From JAZKFT01 sp039925965 (GTDB lineage Bacteria > Bacteroidota > Bacteroidia > Chitinophagales > Chitinophagaceae): a stretch of DNA of 64,000 nt. Location of the stretch: the NCBI GenBank assembly GCA_039925965.1, contig JBDSXW010000027.1, positions 1 to 64,000 on the forward strand. Direction: 5' to 3'. The notes beneath the pieces were generated by a model, which saw nothing but the letters and a program-made list of their open reading frames with translations, had not been told where the DNA came from and made no database searches. The position numbers and the translations under genes were made by a program. Shown one piece after another: positions 8,189-16,687 of this stretch (position 1 is the stretch's first letter; every line of letters begins with the position of its first letter).

Positions 8189-9094
8189 ATGGCACACCCC
8201 TACGACCGCTTGTTTAAAGAGAATATTGAACCGCTGATACCGTTTTTGGCTAAGAAAATATTTGGGCTCAAGTTTTCAAAAACGGAAGACATCAAAGATA
8301 AAATACAGGTGACTGTAGAGGCGGAGGCCGATTATTTAAAAAAAGTGTTGCACCGCAACCCTGCAGACGACTACATACTCCATATTGAGTTCCAGGTAAA
8401 AGACGACCGGAACATGCTGAGCAGAATGCTGCTATACCGTGCTTTTTTATACAGCAAATACAAGTTGCGGGTGAAGCAGTTTGTATTCTATGTGGGTAGG
8501 GCCAAACCCAAAATGGCACTTCAGTTAGTACAGGACAATCTGAAGTACGAATTTGAAATGCGGGATATTCATGATTTTCCGTACGAACTCTTTATCAATT
8601 CCAGCAACCCGGAAGAAGTAATACTGACTATTCTAAGCGATTTTAAAAACCAGCCAGCCAGTGTGATCATCCATAAAATTTTAACCCAATTAAAGCAATT
8701 AGAAACGCCCACTCAAAATATAGGCAAATATGTGATCCAATTGGAAGTATTATCTAAACTGCGTAATTTGCAGGACGAAACAGCAAATGAATTATTAGTT
8801 ATGCCATTTACATACGATATGAAAACAGATATCCGTTATAAGCAGGGATGGGAAGGCGGTGAAGAAGTGGGTTTTGAAAAAGGGGTTGAAAAGGGGATTG
8901 AACAAGGGATTGAACAAGGGATTGAGCAAGGAATTGAGCAAGGAAAAAGGCAGATCGCCGCAAAAATGATTTCAGGAAGTTCACTAACCATGAAAGAAAT
9001 AGCGGCAATATCCGGGCTTACTTTGGCAGAAATTGAACGGCTAAAGAATTCTGTAGGCAAAATTACCCCTTCATCAAAAAACAAGAAATCGTAA
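8189..9094 (+). CDS. Rpn family PD-(D/E)XK nuclease / transposase-like protein
   Basis: A 301-residue protein of the recombination-promoting nuclease (Rpn) family. The N-terminal nuclease domain (about residues 1-200) begins with YDRLFKENIE and contains the E-x-Q part of the PD-(D/E)XK site in ILHIEFQVKDD. The C-terminal part (from residue 205) holds a run of GIEQ repeats encoded by a 12-bp tandem repeat (8882-8941) and a small helix-turn-helix-like tail, SLTMKEIAAISGLTLAEIE. In E. coli, rpn genes are described as encoding a nuclease toxin plus a shorter intragenic antitoxin translated from an internal start. Here an in-frame ATG at 8801 (MPFTYDMKTDIRY) is a candidate internal start, and two free-standing copies of exactly this C-terminal piece follow at 9108 and 9370. 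The gene begins seven bases after the lpxH-like stop. Confidence 0.85.
   Translation: MAHPYDRLFKENIEPLIPFLAKKIFGLKFSKTEDIKDKIQVTVEAEADYLKKVLHRNPADDYILHIEFQVKDDRNMLSRMLLYRAFLYSKYKLRVKQFVFYVGRAKPKMALQLVQDNLKYEFEMRDIHDFPYELFINSSNPEEVILTILSDFKNQPASVIIHKILTQLKQLETPTQNIGKYVIQLEVLSKLRNLQDETANELLVMPFTYDMKTDIRYKQGWEGGEEVGFEKGVEKGIEQGIEQGIEQGIEQGKRQIAAKMISGSSLTMKEIAAISGLTLAEIERLKNSVGKITPSSKNKKS
8801..9094 (+). CDS. Candidate intragenic C-terminal product of the rpn gene
   Basis: In-frame reading from the internal ATG at 8801 gives a 97-residue protein consisting of the GIEQ-repeat segment and the C-terminal tail. Support is indirect: both downstream orphan copies begin at exactly this methionine, which argues that MPFTY marks a translation start or module border. 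By analogy with E. coli rpn genes the product would oligomerise with or restrain the full-length nuclease (inference). Confidence 0.4.
   Translation: MPFTYDMKTDIRYKQGWEGGEEVGFEKGVEKGIEQGIEQGIEQGIEQGKRQIAAKMISGSSLTMKEIAAISGLTLAEIERLKNSVGKITPSSKNKKS
8882..8941 (+). repeat. 12-bp tandem repeat inside the rpn gene
   Basis: Five units of the type GGGATTGAACAA run in frame and encode GVEK/GIEQ repeats. The two middle units are identical; the outer ones differ by one to four bases. The repeat can change length without breaking the frame. Confidence 0.8.
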
Positions 9095-9107
9095 ACAACC
9101 TTCGACA

Positions 9108-9353
9108 ATGCCATTTACCTACGGTATGACAATAGATATCCGCTACAAAGAGGGATGGGCTAATGGTGAAGGATTGGGTTTTGAGAAAGGGGTTGAACAA
9201 GGTAAAAAGCAGATCACCTTAAAAATGGATATCTAAAGCTCCCTAACCATTAAAGAAATAGCCGCAATATCCGGGCTTCCGTTGACAGAAATTGAGCTGC
9301 TAAAGAATCCTGTTATAAAAGCTACTATACCATTAAAAAGTAAGAAATCGTAA
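9108..9353 (+). pseudogene. Second copy of the rpn C-terminal module, interrupted by a stop
   Basis: Thirteen bases after the rpn stop a new ATG opens MPFTYGMTIDIRYKEGW, a clear copy of the segment beginning at 8801. It has only two repeat units (GVEKG-like) instead of five. A TAA at 9234-9236 ends it after 42 residues, at the position of a glycine in the parent, but the frame continues unbroken behind the stop (SSLTIKEIAAISGLPLTEIELLKN) to a TAA at 9351. Either it is a decayed duplicate or the 42-residue product is itself made. The total length, 246 bases, equals that of the third copy. Confidence 0.75.
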
Positions 9354-9369
9354 ACTAACTTTTTACTTT

Positions 9370-9615
9370 ATGCCATTTACATACGATTTAAAAACGGATA
9401 TTCGGTTTATGCAGGGATTGGCTGTTGGTAAAGCATCTGTCAGACAGAAAAAAGAGGGTTTGAGTAATGTGGAAGTGGCCAGAATAGTTATGTTGCAGGT
9501 TGTATTTGCTTTAGGTGATATTATTCGTGTCCTGAAACTAAATGAAGACGAGGTAGCAGAACTAACGGCACAGATCGGAAATGGTAGTTTCCAACCCAAA
9601 AAGTATAAATTATAA
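9370..9615 (+). CDS. Third, free-standing rpn C-terminal module
   Basis: An intact 81-residue ORF beginning MPFTYDLKTDIRFMQGL, the same opening as the internal start of the rpn gene and as the second copy. The second half differs: VRQKKEGLSNVEVARI and then IIRVLKLNEDEVAELTAQIG, which keeps the pattern of the family's C-terminal helix pair. Unlike the second copy it has no internal stop, which suggests selection to keep it. Possible role: separate antitoxin- or oligomerisation-type subunit for the nuclease, or a store of alternative C-termini. Confidence 0.65.
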   Translation: MPFTYDLKTDIRFMQGLAVGKASVRQKKEGLSNVEVARIVMLQVVFALGDIIRVLKLNEDEVAELTAQIGNGSFQPKKYKL

Positions 9616-9623
9616 AACAACGA

Positions 9624-10454
9624 TTGTTTCATTCAGTCATACATAACCGTTTACTGCAGGCAACCATTTGCCTGCTTTTGTTTTTTGGTGCAAATGGCCA
9701 AAAGGATAGCTCTATCCGACTCATCAAAACCATTACTGGCGATATTGCGGATTTTACGACCGACAACCTGGGTAATCTTTTTTTGGTGGGAGAGCGCCAG
9801 CAAATAAAAAAACTGAACGATCATTTTGATTCGGTGGGCCTGTTTAATGATGTGCGCCGCTACGGAAAACTCTACAGCATTGATGCCAGCAACCCATTGA
9901 AAATTTTACTTTACTACCGCGAATTCTCCACCATCATCGTACTGGACCGGTTCCTGAACCTACGCAATACCATCGATCTCCGGTTGTCGAATATTTTCCA
10001 GACCCGGGCTATCAGCCAGAGTTACGATAACAATATCTGGGTCTTCGACGACCTGGATTATAAGATAAAAAAGATAGATGAGTCGGGTAAACAATTACTG
10101 GAGACGACCGACTTCAGGGTTTTGTTTGACGCCCCACCCAGACCTGATAAAATTGAAGATTTTAACAAGTACCTGTTTGCCTACGATAGCACGAAAGGGC
10201 TTTTCATTTTTGATTATTATGGAACGCTTCAAAACCAGGTGGCTTTCAAAAATTTAAAAGATGTCCAGGGGTTTTCAAAAGGCATTATCGCCAGGGATAG
10301 TACCGGGCTGGTGTATTATGAACCTTCCACCATCGAGACAAAACATCAGCTTTTGCCCGCTGCTATTCTAACCGCCATTAAGATAAAAATAGTGGGTAAC
10401 AAATTGTTTTCAATGCCTTACCGCGGCATCGTGGAAGTGTATCAGTTACCATAG
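9624..10454 (+). CDS. Secreted protein of unknown function, possible beta-propeller
   Basis: A 276-residue protein that opens with a hydrophobic signal peptide (about residues 8-25, LLQATICLLLFFGANG). The mature part has repeated strand patterns such as DNLGNLFLVGE, NNIWVFDDLDYKIKKID and GLFIFDYYG, which resemble blades of a beta-propeller, but I recognise no named family. The only start that keeps the signal peptide is a TTG at 9624; there is no ATG before residue 266. Probably periplasmic or surface exposed. No operon partner is evident beyond the rpn modules eight bases upstream. Confidence 0.65.
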   Translation: MFHSVIHNRLLQATICLLLFFGANGQKDSSIRLIKTITGDIADFTTDNLGNLFLVGERQQIKKLNDHFDSVGLFNDVRRYGKLYSIDASNPLKILLYYREFSTIIVLDRFLNLRNTIDLRLSNIFQTRAISQSYDNNIWVFDDLDYKIKKIDESGKQLLETTDFRVLFDAPPRPDKIEDFNKYLFAYDSTKGLFIFDYYGTLQNQVAFKNLKDVQGFSKGIIARDSTGLVYYEPSTIETKHQLLPAAILTAIKIKIVGNKLFSMPYRGIVEVYQLP

Positions 10455-10484
10455 TTATATCCTACAACGGGGAAATCCTGAATT

Positions 10485-10511
10485 GGTCATTCTGTAATTG
10501 GTCAATAAGTC
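10485..10511. repeat. GGTCAATG-type octamer repeat, copy A
   Basis: GGTCATTC, TGTAATTG and GTCAATAA occur in succession upstream of the MscS gene. Together with the flanking AAATCC and GAATTGGTCATTC it matches the repeat at 62731-62791. Confidence 0.5.
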
Positions 10512-10597
10512 TTTTACGCTATGGCAACTTTAAAAAGAAGCGGTCGCCTACACCCGGGATTCACGGTTGTATGCCTTGTGAAGTTTATTTTCGCAGC

Positions 10598-11698
10598 ATG
10601 TTTCAACATTTCTTAGATCAGATTATACTAGACAACACCATTCTGCGCTACCTGATAGTGGCGGGAATGATATTATTTACACTATTATTCAAGCAGTTCT
10701 TTTCAAGATACGTAGCAGGCCTCATCGCCAGGCTTATTGGGAGAAAGCATAAAGCATTTGACATCAAGCGTTTCCGGAACCTTGTGGTATCACCTATTGA
10801 AACCTTTCTGATGATCCTGATCATCCTGATTGCGCTGGGGACGCTGAAATACCCTGAGCTACTTAATTTTAATATCTACAAAACCAATTTTGCCGTTATA
10901 CTCGACGGCATTTCAAACGTTGCTATCATTATTTCATTTATCTGGCTTTGCACCCGGCTCATCGATTACATCGCCGAGCTGATGCATGAAAAAGCTCTCC
11001 TGACCCAAGACCGGACCGATGACCAGTTGATCATTTTTTTTAAGGATTTCTTTAAAGTCATCCTCCGCATCGTTGGCTTATTGCTGATCATCCGTTTTGG
11101 CTTTGGCAAATCCATCGGCAACATGCTTACCGGCCTCAGCATTGTGGGTGCTGCTATGGCACTGGCTTTCAGGGAAAGCCTCGAAAATTTGATCGCCTCT
11201 TTTATTATCTTTTTTGATAAACCATTTACGATCGGGGATGTAGTGAAAGTGCTTGCAGTTACCGGCACCGTAGAAAGTATCGGCCTAAGAAGCACGCGTA
11301 TCCGCACCACAGATAAAACATATGTAACCGTTCCTAATAAACAAATGGTGGACACAGTACTGGATAATCAAAGCCTGCGCACTCAACGAAAAGTGGAAAC
11401 GACTTTTCAGTTGGGTTTAAGTACGCCTGTTCAAAAAATTACAGCGTTTCTCAGCCAGGCAAATATCATATTGCAACAGGAACATGTGGAAGACAGCACT
11501 GTTTTTCTCAGCGATACCGGCCAGCAATCGCACGTTATATCGATTGAATATTATACGTCGGTAGAACAGCCAATAAAAGATTTTCAGCTGATGCGGCAAA
11601 CCATCAACCTTGGCTTGGTGGCTGCGCTGGAGCAACTGGGTATTGACCTGGCGGCCGATAAAACAGATATCGTTATTCACAGGGCGGCGGCAAAATAG
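10598..11698 (+). CDS. MscS family small-conductance mechanosensitive channel
   Basis: A membrane channel of about 366 residues that opens under membrane tension to release solutes after osmotic down-shock. Four to five membrane segments occupy the first 180 residues; the pore-lining helix and conserved MscS beta domain are seen in IVGAAMALAFRESLENLIAS followed by FFDKPFTIGDVV, SIGLRSTRIRT and VPNKQMVDTVLDNQSLR. The C-terminal alpha/beta vestibule ends the protein. ATG 10598 (MFQHFLDQ) is preferred; the frame also opens at 10571. It converges with the giant gene ending at 11743. Confidence 0.92.
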   Translation: MFQHFLDQIILDNTILRYLIVAGMILFTLLFKQFFSRYVAGLIARLIGRKHKAFDIKRFRNLVVSPIETFLMILIILIALGTLKYPELLNFNIYKTNFAVILDGISNVAIIISFIWLCTRLIDYIAELMHEKALLTQDRTDDQLIIFFKDFFKVILRIVGLLLIIRFGFGKSIGNMLTGLSIVGAAMALAFRESLENLIASFIIFFDKPFTIGDVVKVLAVTGTVESIGLRSTRIRTTDKTYVTVPNKQMVDTVLDNQSLRTQRKVETTFQLGLSTPVQKITAFLSQANIILQQEHVEDSTVFLSDTGQQSHVISIEYYTSVEQPIKDFQLMRQTINLGLVAALEQLGIDLAADKTDIVIHRAAAK

Positions 11699-11742
11699 CC
11701 CTGAAATCGTTAGATCCCAATGAACGTTTTTGAACGGCACGG

Positions 11743-14700
11743 CTATTTTACAATCAGTAGCTTCATGCCAGTCTTCACTTTCAGTAAGCCAGGCGCTATC
11801 GCTTTAACGCTTTTGCATACTGCGGTCGTAATGTCTACATCTACCTGGTGCTTCACGGTTATATCCATCGCAGCGGTGGGTACCTGGTGATTACTCCAGG
11901 TTTCAGGGGTACTCCAAAGGCCATCTGCAATACTGGTTATTTCCCCGGTTGTAAAGGTCATTAAAATGCCATCAATGTTCTTGTGATTACCATTATCGGC
12001 AAATAATTGGATAGTATAATTTCCTATGGTATCTGCATGAGGGGCTTTAAAGGAGTAGCTCAGTTGTTTGCTTTGACCTGGTGTAAAATTGCCAAGGCTC
12101 ACAAATGCAGGGCTCGTAATCGTAAAGCCTCCGGCAGGTTGTCCTATCAGTGCACTTACATTGTTTTGAGGTAGACTCCCAATGTTTTTCAGTGTATAAA
12201 AAACGGTACCGCTACTATCTGGCTGATTACTGAAATTTAGGCTAAATCCTGTTTGCAACAGGTAAGCAGGTGTTCCAATATTGCTCCCCATTGTAAACAA
12301 CAGCTCGTATGCATTTACGGTACTGTCTATCAAAATTTTTAGCTTATCTGCTGCAATACCAAGCGAAGCTTTAAGGCTTACGGAGTCCGTTGTATACAAA
12401 AAGGCCAGGTTGTCTATTCCAAAGTGCGCATCGTCTCTGAGAAAATTATGAGCAAAACTATCGATGGTAATATCGAGGCGGGGCTGGTAAAAATTTACAT
12501 TTTCAATTCCTGCTTTGACTTGGGGCAGCAAAGTGTAATTAACATTATCAAGCTCTTCTTTTAAAAGAGAAGTTACCTGAGTATACTGTTTAAGTTGGAT
12601 ATAAAAGTTAACAGAATCGAATGCCGTATTGTAATAGGGTTTTAAATTATCAATGGCAAGCTTGTAACGGGTACGCCTGGCGCGTAGCGAATCGAGCACA
12701 ACTTGCGTTGTCAGGTTTTGGGTTAAGTCGCCAGGTTGCATAGCTGCTCCACCTTGCGGAAAGCCAGCTTCCCTTAATACGTAATGAGACAAAACACCAA
12801 TAGAGTCGGAAGACACCAGCCCTCTGTAACCAGCTCTCACTAAGAGGCCGGTATTGATCCCTTTGGAAACTGTGGCAAATATCTTCATGGCTATTTGTAT
12901 GTTTTTCACCTTAACGAGTTCGGCGGCAGCATCAAAAGCACCGGCTGCGGCATCAGCAAGCTTGGCAACATCTTTATCAAGCGAAATAGCCTCCTTCGCT
13001 TCATCATGTATGGTAATCTGTTGTTTGTTAAATGATGGCGCTGCAGGCGGCAATGGATCTGTAGTGCTATAAATCACCGGAAAGGCAAATTCATATTTGC
13101 GGTTTGAAGCGAGGGAGGTAGCCTGTGCCGCTAAAGTTTGGATCAGCAACTCATGCTCCTCTCTGCAAAACGTTTCGTAGGAAACTGCGGTGGGTAATGT
13201 TAGAATGAGCTTTTTTGTAAACTCTACCAATTCATTTAAAACGGTCGCCACCACCCCGTTGTTGAGGGCGTTTACACTCAGGTCTACAATCGTATTCAGC
13301 GTTTTAAGAGGTTCTCCAAATTTGGCTTTTGTATCCTCATCAGCAATTGCTTCAAAGGCTTTATTAAATGTGAATTTGATTCCCAATATCAATGTCTTGA
13401 CAATATTGGTCATCAAGGCTTTTTTTGCATCACTTTCTCCAAAAAGATTACTTCTGTTAAATTCAGTTCCCAGACTTGTAAATGCTAATACAGAGTGTGC
13501 CGCATCCAGGAACGCCGCGTATTGTTCTGCCTTTAAATCTATACGGTTTTGAGCCATCGCGTATATGGCAGCCACCGATAGGTAGTATTCCGCGATATTC
13601 TCTACTCTTTTTGTATGATTGGAATCTATAACATGGGCGTTATAGTAATCAATGGGCTGGGAATAGTTGGTAATGTCAAATCCGGTTGCAATAGTTGGGG
13701 TTATACTGCCTATAAAATACTGGTCAAAACTGATAGGCTTTTGGTAAGCTAACTCCATTAAGCTGTCCAGTTCCTGGCTTAAACTATCGGGTATCAATAC
13801 ATCTCCAATAATAGAATTGGATTTTGTATTTTTGTATCGGTACTGATAAAAATTATTCTTATACCGCACATCGACATAATATTCTTTGAGAGGCGTTACA
13901 TTACTAAAATTAAATGTGCCGGTTGCATCCGTTGTTTTTGAGTCTACAATAATATCAGGTAAATTGGCTCTTTTTTGAAACAGGAAGACCTTGGCATTTT
14001 CGAGGGGAATTTTCTTCATCGTTCTACGAAGACTGCCAGGAAATCCGCAGCTGATATTGTAGACCGTACCAAAAATTTCATGGTTGGTAATCACTTTGGC
14101 TACGCCATTTGTTGTAGTGATCCAAATATTATAATTAGCGGTGTCAAAAGCAATATCTGTCACATTGTTTGATGGTAAATTTTGAGCAGTAGTATAAAAT
14201 TGGTAGGAAGCACACTCAGTAAGCGGACCAACACCATCATACACCATCAGGCCGTGGCTGGTACCAAACCATATTTCGCCATTTACTTCGGTAATCGCAT
14301 TAAAATTAATACGGGCATTATAGGGCAGGGGCGAATTACTGGTATTTACAATCGTCCAATGAGGATCTATTGACTGGTCGCCCGCTGCCAACACGGCAAT
14401 GCCCAGCGAATCATTTAATCCTACATATGTTCTCCCGTCTGTAGCTGTAAATATGGCTGTTACAATTAGATTTGTATTGGCAAATGGGATAGGCGAATTT
14501 GTTTCGTTAATGATGCCACCAAAAGAGTTGGTATCGTCTTGCCACTTTTGGATGCGGGGATTATGGGTGCCGGTATTTTGGCTGACAGACCGTTGTACGC
14601 CTATCCACACCTCATTTCCTCTTGTGCCTACCGCACTGTACTTGATGTCTTCAACACTAACATCAATTGGCAATTGTGTAAATACTGGTGGCGCATTTAG

Positions 14701-16629
14701 CTGGTTGTGTACAAAAGCTCCGCCTTCCAGGATCTGGAAAGTACCGCCGCCAAACAAAGTAGTATCAGGCTGTAACGAGGAGCCCAATGCAACATATACT
14801 TTACCCGAGTTAGACAGTGTTATCGATTGTGCGTGTCTTGATGTAAATGACCCATTATTGTTATCTGCATTCGCCCCAAAATGCTCCACCGTTGCCGTGA
14901 GGCTGCTAATATGATCTACCCCGCCTGTGATATCCTGTGCGGGCGTGTGACCCATACTTGCGGCCCAGATGCTGGTATCACCGATGATGTTACTTGGGTA
15001 TAAATCCCTGTAAGCATTCCCGATAGTCGGTATGCCGTTGAAGGGCATCAGTTTTTGCCAGATGCCGCCACATGCAGTACCTGTTAATGGCGAGAATCTG
15101 TACAGCCCGCCATACTGTGAGCCTGCCCATACATGTCCTCTCTTGTCGATAGTTATTGTTCTGAAATCATTGGTTGTAAAAATTGATGTGTTGCCTGTGT
15201 TGAATACGCAGAAATTTAAGGCTTGTACCGTATTAGGTATTACTTCTATAGTTACGTCGGCCTTGTATTTGCAATCCGTAAAGGAGTTTTGTATGGTAAT
15301 GGTGTACACGCCGGGCCCTGCGGCGGTTGGGTTAGCCGTATTCCAATCCACTAATACATAATCATCCGTCAGTTGAAAAATAGTATTCAGATTTCTGATC
15401 TTTCCATCACAAATTTTAACGGTAGTGTCGTTTAAAAATGATGGTCTTTCAAAATGTTCAATGGTAAAAAACGCTGTGTCCCGGCACCCGAAACCATTAA
15501 GTGCGATCACCCTGTACCTCCCTGCATCGGCGGCTTTTGTTGGATTGGGTGTATTCCAGATTGTGCGCAGGTCATTTATTAAAAAACTGCTGGTCAGGTT
15601 TAACGTATCTCCCTGGGGACAAATGCGTTCATTTACATCCGGCCCTATGTAGGGCTTTGCCGTATCTCTCACGGCTATGAATGCGGTATCCTTACAGCCG
15701 TCCATGTTTGTAGCTATGAGCCGGTGATTGCCGATGGGTGCTTTTGTGGCATCGGGAATATTCCATAACGTAGTTAAGCCCGTTAGCAAAAATTCGCTGG
15801 TAACATCAATGGTACTTCCAAAACATTTCACCACACTACGGTCTGGACCGAGGTTCAGCCTCGGCAGGTTCTCTACTTTAACAAACATCGTATCCGTACA
15901 TCTGCCTGCCTTACTCGTCAGCAGCATATATTTCCCCGTATCCACGGCAGCGGGGTTAGCAGTTGGCAGGGTATCGGAGGGGGTTATCCCGATGGTCTTC
16001 CACACATTGCTGTAGCCACTTTTTACAAACAACGAGGTTAAGTCAAACGTTAACTCGTTACATTTTCTTACGATGGTATCTCTTTTCAATCCACATTTTA
16101 CCGTAATATTCAGTACATCACTACAGCCATCATGCGTTACCACCGTTACGCTGTAGAACCCGGTATCTACATCTTGTGGGGTAGGTGTGCTCCAGGTGTG
16201 GTGGTTGTATCCGCTGGTAAAAATCACGCGCTGAATGTAGAGCGAAAAAATATCTATCGTCTCCTGCTGAAAACCTAAACTGAGTGTTTCATCCGGGCCA
16301 AGGTCCGGAATAGGCCATACTCTTACACCCACGCTTACTACACATGCATCCATACACCCATCTGCGCGAACAGCTATGAAATTGGTTTTACTGGTAAGCG
16401 GCCGTAACGTATCTGGCGCGCCGTTTTGTCCAGGTATGGTATCAAACGCCCCCCATTGCTCCAGGGTAAAAGTCGTGCTGGCTGGCTGGCTAAAGATAAT
16501 AGCCGGGTCCAATATGTACGGGTTGCTGCAAGGCATGAAAAATTTATCAGGACCCAGATAGTTCGTGCATTGGCTATTGGCGAATGCGAAAGCCAGCACC
16601 AGCGTAAGTGACAGAAATAGCTTTTTCAT
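11743..16629 (-). CDS. Giant secreted protein with LGPD modules and propeller repeats
   Basis: A 1628-residue exported protein: signal peptide (residues 1-19), then several modules of about 75-85 residues marked by LGPD or IGPD followed by a cysteine and ending in (D/N)GCxDTAF-type strands (about 25-470), then a two-component-regulator-type beta-propeller (about 485-880; GHVWAGSQYGGLYRFSP, GEIWFGTSHGLMVYDG, YNIWITTTNGVAKV), a carboxypeptidase-regulatory-like domain (about 895-970), a long mostly helical stretch with calcium-independent coiled character (about 1000-1450) and a CARDB-like beta domain. The C-terminus is a short G8-like segment ending LLKVKTGMKLLIVK. No T9SS sorting domain follows, although the larger neighbour has one; only about 40 bases separate the stop from the convergent gene. 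Ligand and role unknown; probably surface or secreted. Confidence 0.8.
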   Translation of the reverse strand: MKKLFLSLTLVLAFAFANSQCTNYLGPDKFFMPCSNPYILDPAIIFSQPASTTFTLEQWGAFDTIPGQNGAPDTLRPLTSKTNFIAVRADGCMDACVVSVGVRVWPIPDLGPDETLSLGFQQETIDIFSLYIQRVIFTSGYNHHTWSTPTPQDVDTGFYSVTVVTHDGCSDVLNITVKCGLKRDTIVRKCNELTFDLTSLFVKSGYSNVWKTIGITPSDTLPTANPAAVDTGKYMLLTSKAGRCTDTMFVKVENLPRLNLGPDRSVVKCFGSTIDVTSEFLLTGLTTLWNIPDATKAPIGNHRLIATNMDGCKDTAFIAVRDTAKPYIGPDVNERICPQGDTLNLTSSFLINDLRTIWNTPNPTKAADAGRYRVIALNGFGCRDTAFFTIEHFERPSFLNDTTVKICDGKIRNLNTIFQLTDDYVLVDWNTANPTAAGPGVYTITIQNSFTDCKYKADVTIEVIPNTVQALNFCVFNTGNTSIFTTNDFRTITIDKRGHVWAGSQYGGLYRFSPLTGTACGGIWQKLMPFNGIPTIGNAYRDLYPSNIIGDTSIWAASMGHTPAQDITGGVDHISSLTATVEHFGANADNNNGSFTSRHAQSITLSNSGKVYVALGSSLQPDTTLFGGGTFQILEGGAFVHNQLNAPPVFTQLPIDVSVEDIKYSAVGTRGNEVWIGVQRSVSQNTGTHNPRIQKWQDDTNSFGGIINETNSPIPFANTNLIVTAIFTATDGRTYVGLNDSLGIAVLAAGDQSIDPHWTIVNTSNSPLPYNARINFNAITEVNGEIWFGTSHGLMVYDGVGPLTECASYQFYTTAQNLPSNNVTDIAFDTANYNIWITTTNGVAKVITNHEIFGTVYNISCGFPGSLRRTMKKIPLENAKVFLFQKRANLPDIIVDSKTTDATGTFNFSNVTPLKEYYVDVRYKNNFYQYRYKNTKSNSIIGDVLIPDSLSQELDSLMELAYQKPISFDQYFIGSITPTIATGFDITNYSQPIDYYNAHVIDSNHTKRVENIAEYYLSVAAIYAMAQNRIDLKAEQYAAFLDAAHSVLAFTSLGTEFNRSNLFGESDAKKALMTNIVKTLILGIKFTFNKAFEAIADEDTKAKFGEPLKTLNTIVDLSVNALNNGVVATVLNELVEFTKKLILTLPTAVSYETFCREEHELLIQTLAAQATSLASNRKYEFAFPVIYSTTDPLPPAAPSFNKQQITIHDEAKEAISLDKDVAKLADAAAGAFDAAAELVKVKNIQIAMKIFATVSKGINTGLLVRAGYRGLVSSDSIGVLSHYVLREAGFPQGGAAMQPGDLTQNLTTQVVLDSLRARRTRYKLAIDNLKPYYNTAFDSVNFYIQLKQYTQVTSLLKEELDNVNYTLLPQVKAGIENVNFYQPRLDITIDSFAHNFLRDDAHFGIDNLAFLYTTDSVSLKASLGIAADKLKILIDSTVNAYELLFTMGSNIGTPAYLLQTGFSLNFSNQPDSSGTVFYTLKNIGSLPQNNVSALIGQPAGGFTITSPAFVSLGNFTPGQSKQLSYSFKAPHADTIGNYTIQLFADNGNHKNIDGILMTFTTGEITSIADGLWSTPETWSNHQVPTAAMDITVKHQVDVDITTAVCKSVKAIAPGLLKVKTGMKLLIVK

Positions 16630-16687
16630 AATTCAATTTTTTGACCTGCAATACCTGCGTAAAACAGTAGTTAGTGTGATGTGTGGT

